From: Conus ventricosus
Taxonomy: Eukaryota; Mollusca; Gastropoda; Neogastropoda; Conidae
Length of the DNA: 10,000 nt
NCBI GenBank assembly: GCA_018398815.1
Contig: CM031611.1
Location: 80,152,495-80,162,494 of the forward strand
Direction of reading: 5' to 3'
The notes below the pieces were generated by a model. That model was not told the origin of the DNA and did not search any database. It worked only from the letters and a program-made list of their open reading frames with translations. The position numbers and the translations under genes are program-made. Below, in pieces: positions 1 through 5,757 of this stretch; positions within the stretch are counted from its first letter, which is position 1; each line of letters begins with the position of its first letter.

Positions 1-34
<34 letters not shown>
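1..34. repeat. (GT)17 microsatellite, cut by window start
   Basis: Seventeen uninterrupted GT dinucleotides run from the first base of the window, so the true left end lies outside it. The tract decays into imperfect GT-rich sequence up to about 50. Alternating purine-pyrimidine DNA of this kind can adopt Z-DNA. The apparent Cys-Val reading frame across it is an artefact of the repeat. Confidence 0.97.
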
Positions 35-37
<3 letters not shown>

Positions 38-50
38 TCTGTGCGTGTAT

Positions 51-251
51 TTATCAACAATGCCAGTACACGATCGGGTACCTGGCCACGCGTATGTCCA
101 TGCGCATATACCTGTGTGTATAAATAAGCACGCACTCTTGCATCTGTGTGTACGCATTCACATTCCACAAACACACATTAAAAAAAAACCCTTTTCGTCA
201 AAAGTTTGTGAACACGAAAAAGTTTCACAATCCATCATACTGTCACCCCTA
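51..251. other. Gene-free spacer
   Basis: No credible coding frame or RNA gene is visible. Scattered short GT and CA runs suggest decayed microsatellite flanks. One short inverted repeat is present: TTTTCGT at 192-198 pairs with ACGAAAA at 214-220, with a 15-nt loop. It is too short to assign a role. Confidence 0.6.
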
Positions 252-304
252 AAGAAGAAGAAGAAGAAGAAGAAGAAGAAGAAGAAGAAGAAGAAAAAAA
301 AAAA
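252..304. repeat. (AAG)n microsatellite running into poly-A
   Basis: About fourteen AAG triplets are followed by a run of A to position 304. The strand is all purine, so triplex (H-DNA) formation is possible. Reading it as poly-Lys, or poly-Ser/Leu on the other strand, gives spurious open frames. Confidence 0.96.
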
Positions 305-344
305 GCCATCCGCCCACGGCGGAAGCGCAAGACTCCACGCTGCA

Positions 345-361
345 TTTCTGGCTGCCAGAAA
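345..361. repeat. 17-nt perfect inverted repeat
   Basis: TTTCTGGC (345-352) is followed by a single T and then its exact reverse complement GCCAGAAA (354-361). It sits in the short unique stretch between the AAG tract and the G tract. It could be a dimeric protein-binding site or a cruciform seed, or chance; nothing else in the sequence decides. Confidence 0.7.
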
Positions 362-380
362 CAGGCGTTGGAACCACGCT

Positions 381-446
381 GGGGGTGGGGTGGGGGGGTG
401 GGGGGGGGGGGGGGGGGGGGGGAGAGGGTGGGGGTGGGGGTGGGGA
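381..446 (+). repeat. G-rich tract with strong G-quadruplex potential
   Basis: Runs of four or more G are separated by single T or A bases across most of the interval, with the longest run at about 400-422. Such spacing satisfies any usual G-quadruplex rule many times over. The run lengths themselves should be treated with caution, because homopolymers this long are hard to sequence. Confidence 0.9.
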
Positions 447-545
447 ATGGAGGGAAACGCCAGGACGAGGACTCACAGCATGGCACCTTGCATTAAACAA
501 GATGCAAAACGTGTAAAAGTTCTCCCAGTTTATCTTGCTTTCGTG

Positions 546-676
546 TGAGATATTCCATAAAGAGGAAAAACCGTATATGGGCCGTTATAGCCGTTAGTAA
601 CGGATATTCTGGTAAACATCGGCCATCATCTATGAACCATAATGAACATACCTACACATTTTCAGAAAGATCGGCC
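546..676. mobile_element. Element copy 1, 3'-truncated
   Basis: This copy matches the first two thirds of the 209-bp unit but is more diverged. Its palindrome at 582-612 has lost pairing in the right arm (GATATTCTGG instead of GATATAACGG), and the AAACATCGG block is shortened. It ends at TCGGCC and runs straight into the head of copy 2. The missing part is the segment from CAGTAGTTTTATCT through the GGAC/AGAC tail. Confidence 0.7.
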
Positions 677-885
677 AAGTACTTTCTGAGATATTCCATA
701 AAGAGGTAAAACCGTTATAGGCCGTTATAGCCGTTAGTAACGGCAATAACGGTAAAATAAAACATCGGGCATCATCCGTGACCCATAATGAACATACCTA
801 CAAATTTTCAGAAAGATCGGCCCAGTAGTTTTATCTGGAGCGAGTGGAACACATTTTGACCACGGACGGACAGACAGACAGACAC
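677..885. mobile_element. Element copy 2, full unit, 209 bp
   Basis: The unit begins AAGTACTTTCTGAGATATTCC and ends in the GGACGGACAGACAGACAGAC-type tail. An internal palindrome lies at 722-752: CCGTTAT and CCGTTA arms face TAACGG and ATAACGG arms around a single G. In this copy the dinucleotides between the stem blocks are AG and CA, so a G-C pair forms there. No ORF, Pol III A/B box pair or terminal inverted repeat was convincingly found, so SINE versus MITE is left open. Confidence 0.75.
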
Positions 886-1094
886 AAGTACTTTCTGAGA
901 TATTCCATAAAGAAGAAAAACCGTTATGGGCCGTTATAGCCGTTAGTAACGGATATAACGGTAAAATAAAACATCGGGCATTATCCGTGACCCATAATGA
1001 ACATACCTACAAATTTTCAGAAAGAGCGGCCCAGTAGTTTTATCTGGAGCGAGTGGAACACATTTTGACCACGGACGGACAGACAGACAGACAC
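886..1094. mobile_element. Element copy 3, full unit, 209 bp
   Basis: About 97% identical to copy 2 by eye. The palindrome at 931-961 has AG facing AT between stem blocks, so an A-T pair forms and a G-A mismatch remains. The near identity of copies 2 and 3 against the older copy 1 points to recent tandem duplication of one unit. The tail continues into a short CACACAGACAGCA stretch to about 1104. Confidence 0.75.
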
Positions 1095-1127
1095 ACACAG
1101 ACAGCATTTCTTCGTTCCCATTGTAAA

Positions 1128-1158
1128 GTACTCCCTGTTCTATAAGAACTGGGAGTAC
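1128..1158. repeat. 31-nt hairpin, 14-bp arms, 3-nt loop
   Basis: The left arm GTACTCCCTGTTCT (1128-1141) and right arm AGAACTGGGAGTAC (1145-1158) pair with one T-T mismatch around the loop ATA. There is no T tract after it, and this is eukaryotic DNA, so a bacterial-type terminator is not proposed. It may be the end of a small inverted-repeat element or a structured RNA segment. It begins about 33 bp beyond the end of the 209-bp array. Confidence 0.8.
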
Positions 1159-1331
1159 AAAAACTGGAGGAGTTCGTCACAGTGAGACGGCAGACAGTCT
1201 CCCTCCCTGCCTAATTGAGCTGTGGAAGTCCTTCAGCTAAAGTACACGGACAGCCCACGCTGGGTGAGAAAACCTCCGCCACACACCTTGACCATTGGTT
1301 GATGCTGCGGGCTACTGGCTTTGTGGAACTC
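1159..1331. other. Gene-free spacer
   Basis: Mixed-composition unique sequence between the hairpin and the CA tract. No reading frame stays open except by running into the CA repeat. No RNA gene is visible. Confidence 0.6.
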
Positions 1332-1531
<200 letters not shown>

Positions 1532-1581
1532 CACGCCGTCCGTCCTTCCCTACTCTACCTTCCTCTCACTACTCTGATCTT

Positions 1582-1627
1582 TTTCAGAACTCATGATAGA
1601 GTTGTTTCAGAACTCATGATGGAGTTG
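1582..1627. repeat. 23-bp direct tandem duplication
   Basis: TTTCAGAACTCATGATAGAG plus TTG (1582-1604) is repeated at 1605-1627 with a single A-to-G change in the ATAGAG/ATGGAG part. It lies immediately upstream of the GA tract and probably arose by replication slippage. Confidence 0.9.
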
Positions 1628-1649
1628 AGAGAGAGACAGAGAGCGAGAG

Positions 1650-1693
<44 letters not shown>

Positions 1694-1762
1694 AAAGAGA
1701 GAGACAGACAGACAGAGAGAGACAGAGACAGAGAGACAGAAGACAGAGAGGAAGAGAAAGAG

Positions 1763-1817
<55 letters not shown>
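1627..1817. repeat. (GA)n-rich homopurine tract with GACA interruptions
   Basis: About 190 bp of GA repeat broken by CAGA/GACA blocks near 1636, 1703-1742 and single A or G insertions. The strand is nearly all purine, so triplex-forming mirror symmetry is likely. The Arg-Glu and Ser-Leu frames across it are not genes. Confidence 0.95.
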
Positions 1818-1820
<3 letters not shown>

Positions 1821-1897
1821 CTGGCCGCCACCCCATCCACCCTCGTTCTCTTTCCGCCTATCTGCCCACTTCTTTTCTCCCAGGTCTGCTCTCCGTG

Positions 1898-1899
<2 letters not shown>

Positions 1900-1939
<40 letters not shown>
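1900..1939 (+). repeat. Uninterrupted G40 homopolymer
   Basis: Forty consecutive G bases follow CTCCGTGTT and end at a C. This is much longer than typical genomic G runs. It may be real slippage expansion or a base-calling artefact; the exact length should not be trusted. Confidence 0.9.
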
Positions 1940-2363
1940 CTGCTCTATACACGCTGATCTTCAAACTCTGCTTGATGACAGACGGATAGCGAAAAGGGAA
2001 AGAAACCCACCCCTAGAAGAATCCACCGGTGAATCGATCCTTGGCCACGGGACCAAGCTGTCTGTCTGTCTGGTCGCTGAACGACACGAGATTGGCGGCG
2101 ACGCACTCGCACCAGACTTGCTGAACGTGCTGATTCTGAAGACTTTCGGTTGAATGAAGCCGCGCCGGATGGGATGAACTGCGAGCTCGGTTGTCTAGCT
2201 AGACAGGATGGTTATAAAGCAAGTGATACATTCGGCGCGTAAAAAAAAAACAACAAACCCTGTTGATTTACTGACTTTAAGCATCAGAGAAAGAGAAAAG
2301 TGGGAGCGGGATAGGATGGGTAGGGTGGTAGGTAGGAGGGGATAATTGGGCATCAGAGCTTTC
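1940..2363. other. Gene-free spacer with a short palindrome
   Basis: Mostly unique sequence of balanced composition. A short open stretch around 2078-2240 exists but has no recognisable protein similarity and no start or splice context, so it is not called. A perfect 14-nt palindrome, TGTCTAGCTAGACA, lies at 2192-2205. A (TCTG)n run is at about 2058-2071, and an A10 run is at about 2241-2250. Confidence 0.5.
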
Positions 2364-2398
2364 ATTTTCTTTCTTTCTTTCTTTCTTTTTTTTTTTTT
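2364..2398. repeat. (TTTC)n/poly-T tract
   Basis: Several TTTC tetranucleotides run into a T homopolymer ending at 2398. On the minus strand this reads as poly-A followed by (GAAA)n, which could be the tail of an inserted retroelement, but no element body is recognised beside it. Confidence 0.9.
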
Positions 2399-2524
2399 AT
2401 AAACAATATGGTTTTGCGATTTCTTTTCTTCCCACTTTGGTTTTGGATTTACCTTTTGTTTCCCTCCTTCATCCTTCTCGAGCTGCCTCTTTCTCCTGCC
2501 TCTTTCTCCTGCTGTGTGCGATTT
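2399..2524. other. Gene-free spacer
   Basis: T-rich unique sequence that contains a small duplication (CTGCCTCTTTCTC twice, near 2484-2508). No gene is visible. Confidence 0.5.
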
Positions 2525-2548
2525 GCAGCAAAAAGAGCAGATGGGTGA
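2525..2548. repeat. Left boundary monomer of the minisatellite complex
   Basis: The words GCAGCAAAAAGAGC and GATGGGTG recur almost unchanged as CCAGCAAAAAAGAGC and GGTGGGTG at 4589-4611, on the far side of the array. No monomer between them carries this signature. It is therefore read as an old edge copy of the repeat family rather than chance similarity. Confidence 0.6.
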
Positions 2549-2590
2549 CACCCTCCCCCCATCCCCCCCACCCTCTCTCTCTCTCTCTCT
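2549..2590. repeat. C-rich and (CT)n pyrimidine tract
   Basis: C runs broken by A and T lead into about nine CT dinucleotides ending at 2590. The tract directly precedes the first 44-bp monomer. Confidence 0.9.
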
Positions 2591-2595
2591 ATGTT

Positions 2596-3110
2596 CTGAT
2601 CTTTCAGCTACGCTCAGCGATACGTGACGAACCCCTATGTCTGATCTGTCAGCTATGATAAGATGCGTGACCCCCTAGGCCTGGTCTTTCAACGGTAAAG
2701 AATGACACGTGACGACCCCGTACGTGTGATCTTTCAGCTAGGAGAGATGATATCTGACGATCCCTATGTCTGATCTTTCAGCTACGATCAGTGATACGTG
2801 ACAAACCCTATGTCAGATCTGTAAGCCACGATAGGAGATGCGCAGTCTTTCAGCAGTAAAGAAGGATACGTGACCACTCCGTGTGTGTGTGATCTTTGAG
2901 CCAGGAGGGATGATATTTGACGATCCCTATGTCAGGTCTTCACTCTATTTCTCTGGAAAAAAAGGATGCTGCATGCCATCTGATGCTGTGCGCCATCCGT
3001 TTGTGTGATCTTTAAGTTGGGAGGGATAATATTTGACGACTCCATACGTCTGATCTCTGAACTATGAGGTTGATACATGACGACCCCTACGCATCTGACC
3101 TTTAAGGTAT
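2596..3110 (+). repeat. Old ~44-bp minisatellite, four-monomer higher-order pattern
   Basis: CTGATCTTTCAG-like anchors occur at 2596, 2641, 2681, 2726, 2770, 2814, 2843, 2889, 2933, 3005, 3049 and about 3093, mostly 44-46 bp apart. Each monomer carries a second word, GATACGTGACGAC, about 23 bp later. Monomers differ in a way that repeats every four: types with GATCAGTGATACGTG, then GATAGGAGATGCG, then GTAAAGAA, then GGAGRGATGATAT. The set starting at 2596 matches the set starting at 2770, with a partial deletion in the second copy near 2840. The fourth monomer type recurs again near 3016 and 3480. Divergence between copies is high, which indicates an old array. Confidence 0.85.
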
Positions 3111-3131
3111 GAAGATTCGTCTTTAAAAAGT

Positions 3132-3149
3132 TGCATTGTCTGCAATGCA
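3132..3149. repeat. 7-bp perfect hairpin
   Basis: TGCATTG pairs with CAATGCA around the loop TCTG. It is short; it is listed because it lies at the left edge of the insert. Confidence 0.6.
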
Positions 3150-3181
3150 CTCTATCTTTGAGGATGCTCAGAAGATGTACC

Positions 3182-3224
3182 AAAAAAAAAAAAAAAAAAA
3201 AAAAAAGGAAAACAAACAAACAAA
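3182..3224. repeat. A25 run followed by (ACAA)n
   Basis: A run of about 25 A bases (3182-3206) is followed by GG and then (ACAA)n. On the minus strand it reads TTTG repeats followed by poly-T, directly after the hammerhead-like motif. Confidence 0.95.
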
Positions 3225-3229
3225 TCTTC

Positions 3230-3256
3230 GACGTTCCGGTCAAAGACCGTCTTCAG
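3230..3256 (-). ncRNA. Hammerhead-ribozyme-like motif, probably degenerate
   Basis: On the minus strand the order is CTGAAGA (3250-3256), then CGGTC-TTT-GACCG forming a five-pair stem (3237-3249), then GAA-CGTC (3230-3236). This is the order of the hammerhead core: CUGANGA, stem II, GAA(A), then stem III. The usual fourth A is C here (or the second position is G, depending on how stem II is closed), and stem III cannot be closed locally. TATCTTCGTC lies about 90 nt upstream on the same strand (TATCTTCG-complement near 3328-3337) and could in principle pair with CGAAGA. Similar hammerhead motifs are known from Penelope-like retroelements. I see the core layout; activity and family are inference. 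Confidence 0.35.
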
Positions 3257-3470
3257 GACTCACAACATCAATTGAAAGACAAACAAATACGTATAGGCGA
3301 TGACGTATAAAACACATCGTAAACAGACGAAGATACAGAAGATCAGCAGTCAAAAATCATATATTTGTACTATGCGCAGTCTAGTTTTTCCCCCACGTTT
3401 GTTGGATTCACAGCCCTGACTTGGCCTGCAGGGTCGGTGGGGGCTTTACACAACACGAGCTGCAGTGAAC

Positions 3471-3591
3471 AGCTAATGAAGGATAATGCTTGACGACTCC
3501 TGCCGTCTGATATTCCCACCAGTGATGACGAGTGACAAGGGAAGACCCCCGGATATGTGGGCCAGTACCTGACGATCCAGAGATCTTGTTC

Positions 3592-3593
<2 letters not shown>
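3471..3593 (+). repeat. Degenerate monomers of the minisatellite family
   Basis: TAATGAAGGATAATGCTTGACGACTCC followed by GTCTGATATT resembles the fourth monomer type seen at 2750 and 3030. Further weak units follow with GATGACGAGTGACAAGG and TACCTGACGATCC. They show that the array continues past the insert. Confidence 0.6.

Positions 3594-3655
<62 letters not shown>
3594..3655. repeat. (AG)31 microsatellite
   Basis: A pure AG repeat of about 62 bp embedded in the minisatellite complex. It begins inside what would be a monomer, after TCTTGTTCGC. Confidence 0.97.
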
Positions 3656-3657
<2 letters not shown>

Positions 3658-3698
3658 TCTAACGACCGCAATACCAAAAACAGTGAGGACAGTGGCAT

Positions 3699-4600
3699 CG
3701 GTTATCTAAGAGGGTGATACATGACGACCCCCCCCCCCCCTATCTGATCTTTCATCGAAGACGGGCGATACGTGACGACCCCACCCCTTCTCCTATCTCA
3801 TCTTTCATCTATGACGGGCGATACGTGACGACCCACCCTTCCCCTGTCTGATCTTTCATCTATGACGGGCGATACGGGGACGACCCCACCCCTTCCCCTG
3901 TCTGATCTTTCATCTATGACGGGCGATACGTGACGACCCCACCCTTCTCCTATCTCATCTTTCATCTATGACGGGCGATACGTGACGACCCCCCCCCCCT
4001 TCCCTGTCTGATCTTTCATCTATGATAGGCGATACGTGACGACCCCCCCCCCCCTTCCTCTGTTGATCTTTTATCTATGACGGGCGATACGTGACGACCC
4101 TCCCCCTTCCCTGTCTGATCTTTCATCTATGCCGGGCGATACGTGACGACCCACCCCCACCTCATATCTGATCTTTCATCTGTGACGGGCGATACGTGAC
4201 GACCCCACCCCACCTCATATCTGATCTTTCATCGTGACGGGCGATACGTGACGACCCCACCCCCACCTCATATCTGATCTTATCATCATGACGGGCGATA
4301 CGTGACGACCCCACCCCCACCCCCTATCTGATCTTTCATCCATGGGGGCGAAACGTGACAAACCCCACCCCCCTAATTTGATCTTTAAATAAAATAAAGG
4401 GCGATAGTGACGCCCCCACCCCCCCTCATATTATCTTTCATCCAGGGGACGGTCGTTTAAGTGACGCCCCCCACCCCCACCTCATATTGATCTTTCACCC
4501 TGCGGGCGTTTACGGGGACGACCCCCCCCCCCTCTATCTGATTTTATCCATGACGGGCGTACGTGACATTTCCCTACCTCTTGATCCTCCAGCAAAAAAG
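3699..4600 (+). repeat. ~53-bp minisatellite array, about 16 units
   Basis: Anchors CTGATCTTTCATC or close variants fall at 3744, 3797, 3848, 3902, 3954, 4008, 4063, 4115, 4168, 4221, 4274, 4328, 4378, 4430, 4487, 4538 and 4581. Spacing is 50-57 bp, apart from the last step of 43. The unit is anchor, TATGACGGGC, GATACGTGACGACC, then a C-rich linker of variable length. Compared with the 44-bp monomers it has gained about nine pyrimidine-rich bases after GACGACCCC and changed TTTCAG to TTTCAT. Left units share TTCCCTGT or TTCTCCTAT linkers; units at 4168-4274 share CACCTCATAT. Units after about 4360 are ragged, with insertions, deletions and lengthened homopolymers. Confidence 0.95.
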
Positions 4601-4720
4601 AGCGGTGGGTGTTTTTTGATCCCCCCGCTCTACAAGGGTGTTTGATACCGGGACGATCCCGTAGTCTGATTTTTCAGCAAGGGGGGGGTTGATCCCGACG
4701 ACCCGGTGTCCCCCCTGTCG
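4589..4720 (+). repeat. Right boundary monomers of the minisatellite complex
   Basis: The boundary signature CCAGCAAAAAAGAGC and GGTGGGTG lies at 4589-4611. Two more old-type units follow: GTTTGATACCGGGACGATCC leading to GTCTGATTTTTCAG (about 4640-4678), and TTGATCCCGACGACCC (about 4688-4704). They keep TTTCAG, the old-type ending, so the right edge resembles the left edge rather than the core. Confidence 0.65.
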
Positions 4721-4744
4721 GCTTTTTGGGCAGAAAAATCAAAC

Positions 4745-4858
4745 GAAATCTTTCTCTGAAAATTCACCAGCACTCCCGGGTCTTTTGGGTTTTTCTGCTC
4801 GGTTTTGTCTTTGAAAATCCCCAAAGTCACTCCCGGACCCATTTGGTTTCTGCTGGGC
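4745..4858. repeat. Two-copy ~56-bp degenerate tandem repeat
   Basis: Shared words occur at about 55-57 bp offset: CTGAAAATTCACC (4757) with TTGAAAATCCCC (4812), CACTCCCGG at 4771 and 4828, and TTTCTGCT with a following TTTGTC in both. The second copy runs into TTTGTCCGAGTC. A partial earlier copy may start at about 4728 with GCTTTTTGGGCAG. Confidence 0.65.
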
Positions 4859-4958
4859 TTTGTCCGAGTCCCAGCGAAATGGGGACAAAATTTGAGTTGA
4901 CGGGTGCACGCAATTCTGCTAGACTCGTCGTTTAAAATTTAAGGTTTTGGGTTTCAAT

Positions 4959-4990
<32 letters not shown>
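4959..4990 (+). repeat. G32 homopolymer
   Basis: Thirty-two consecutive G bases follow GTTTCAAT and precede AACGG. It lies 34 bp before a GA-rich block, a pairing of G run and GA block also seen at 1627-1939. Confidence 0.9.
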
Positions 4991-4991
<1 letters not shown>

Positions 4992-5024
4992 ACGGATCAT
5001 CGCTTTGGGATGCGATGGGTGTTC

Positions 5025-5259
5025 GAAGAGAGAAAAAGGAGAGAGGAGAGAAGAGAAAAGAGAGAGGGGGAGGATGGGAGAGGGGAGAGACAGAGAGGGA
5101 AGGAGAGGAAAAAAGAGAGAGGAGAGAGAGAGATGGAAAAGGGAGACAGAGAGGGCGGAAAGAGAGAGAGAGAGAGGGGGAAGGGAGGGGGAGAGAGAAA
5201 AGGGGAGAGAGAGGGAGAAGGGGGTTTGGAGGAGAGAGAGAGAGAGAAAACAGAGGGGG
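5025..5259. repeat. GA-rich homopurine block
   Basis: About 235 bp of GA, GGA and GAAA mixtures with very few pyrimidines, mostly single C or T bases. It is more irregular than the GA tract at 1627-1817. Arg-Glu-Gly frames across it are artefacts. Confidence 0.93.
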
Positions 5260-5703
5260 CCCAACCCAGGAAAATTAAATTTCTAAAATTTAAATTTTTT
5301 TGTCATTATGTTGTGGGAAAGCTATGGAGCGCCCTTTCCCGGGAACAAAAAAAAAACACTTTCGTAGCAGTGGGACGGGTAAATTAATACAGTTTCCCGT
5401 TGGAGAATAGTGAAGAGGGGAAAGGGAGAAAATCTGAAACCCCTGAACTCTAAAATGGTTTAATGAATGGGCCCTTGGGCCCATGTCTGGTGGGTGGTTC
5501 CCAAAAACAAAAAACCCGCGAATGAAAACGGGGCTTTTGACAAAAAGTATAGCGACTTTAAAAAAAGGGCATTTGACAACATGTTTTAAATTTAAAATTT
5601 TTTTTGGAAGTGAAAAAGCTATATACCTTCAATAAATTTTTAAAGTAGCGCTTCCTTTTAAAATTTGAGACAAAATGCCGAAATTTTAAAAGCTTTTCGT
5701 CTG
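5260..5703. other. Gene-free, homopolymer-rich spacer
   Basis: AT-rich sequence with many runs of three to nine identical bases. A self-complementary AAATTTAAATTT-like stretch lies near 5285-5297, and a perfect 18-nt inverted repeat, ATGGGCCC-TT-GGGCCCAT, at 5467-5484. AAATTTAAAATTTT near 5585-5600 is similar in character. No gene is visible. Confidence 0.55.
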
Positions 5704-5750
5704 TCTCTCTCTCTCTCTCTCTCTTTTCTCTCTCTCTCCCCTCTTTCCCC
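5704..5750. repeat. CT-rich block, left arm of a CT/GA inverted pair
   Basis: (CT)n with CTTTT and CCCC interruptions. It faces the GA block that begins at about 5758 across the short spacer ACATCGAG, so the two form a large imperfect hairpin. Confidence 0.9.
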
Positions 5751-5757
5751 ACATCGA

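Larger units (their letters stand above)
546..1094. repeat. Three-copy tandem array of a ~209-bp element
   Basis: Three head-to-tail copies are recognised by the shared start TGAGATATTCCATAAAGA, the shared CCGTTA-rich core and the shared AATGAACATACCTAC block. Copies 2 and 3 are each 209 bp and differ by about seven substitutions with no length change by my count. Copy 1 stops at TCGGCC and lacks the last third. A stretch at about 524-536 (CCCAGTTTATCTT) resembles the later CCCAGTAGTTTTATCT and may be the remnant of a still earlier copy. The 3' ends of copies 2 and 3 finish in a GGAC/AGAC microsatellite-like tail, which is frequent at the ends of non-autonomous invertebrate elements. I cannot name the family. 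Confidence 0.9.
3111..3470. other. Non-array insert within the minisatellite complex
   Basis: Monomer words stop near 3110 and return near 3471. The insert contains a small hairpin (3132-3149), a poly-A/ACAA tract (3182-3224) and a hammerhead-like motif (3230-3256 on the minus strand). The rest is unique sequence without a coding frame. The composition and the A-rich tract beside a structured motif suggest a retroelement fragment, but no target-site duplication was identified. Confidence 0.5.

Noticed and set aside
1..34. Telomeric repeat
   Set aside because: It is a pure GT dinucleotide, not the TTAGGG-type repeat expected in most animals.
3..548. 181-codon plus-strand open frame
   Set aside because: It reads Cys-Val, poly-Lys and poly-Gly from GT, AAG and G repeats. 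There is no domain, and it ends where the repeats end.
1128..1158. Rho-independent terminator
   Set aside because: There is no T tract after the stem and no bacterial gene context.
2195..2551. 118-codon minus-strand frame
   Set aside because: Lys- and Ser-rich translation through the TTTC/T tract and T-rich sequence, with no recognisable domain or conserved motif.
2706..2711. CACGTG E-box in one minisatellite monomer
   Set aside because: Most other monomers have TACGTG or a variant instead of CACGTG, so it is not a property of the array and is likely a chance mutation.
2932..3243. 103-codon minus-strand frame containing poly-Phe
   Set aside because: It crosses the A25 tract and diverged minisatellite monomers. 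The sequence does not resemble a Penelope or other retroelement protein.
3744..4600. CRISPR array
   Set aside because: The repeats are contiguous 53-bp units; the linker parts are near-identical C-rich sequence, not unique spacers. There are no cas genes and the context is animal DNA.
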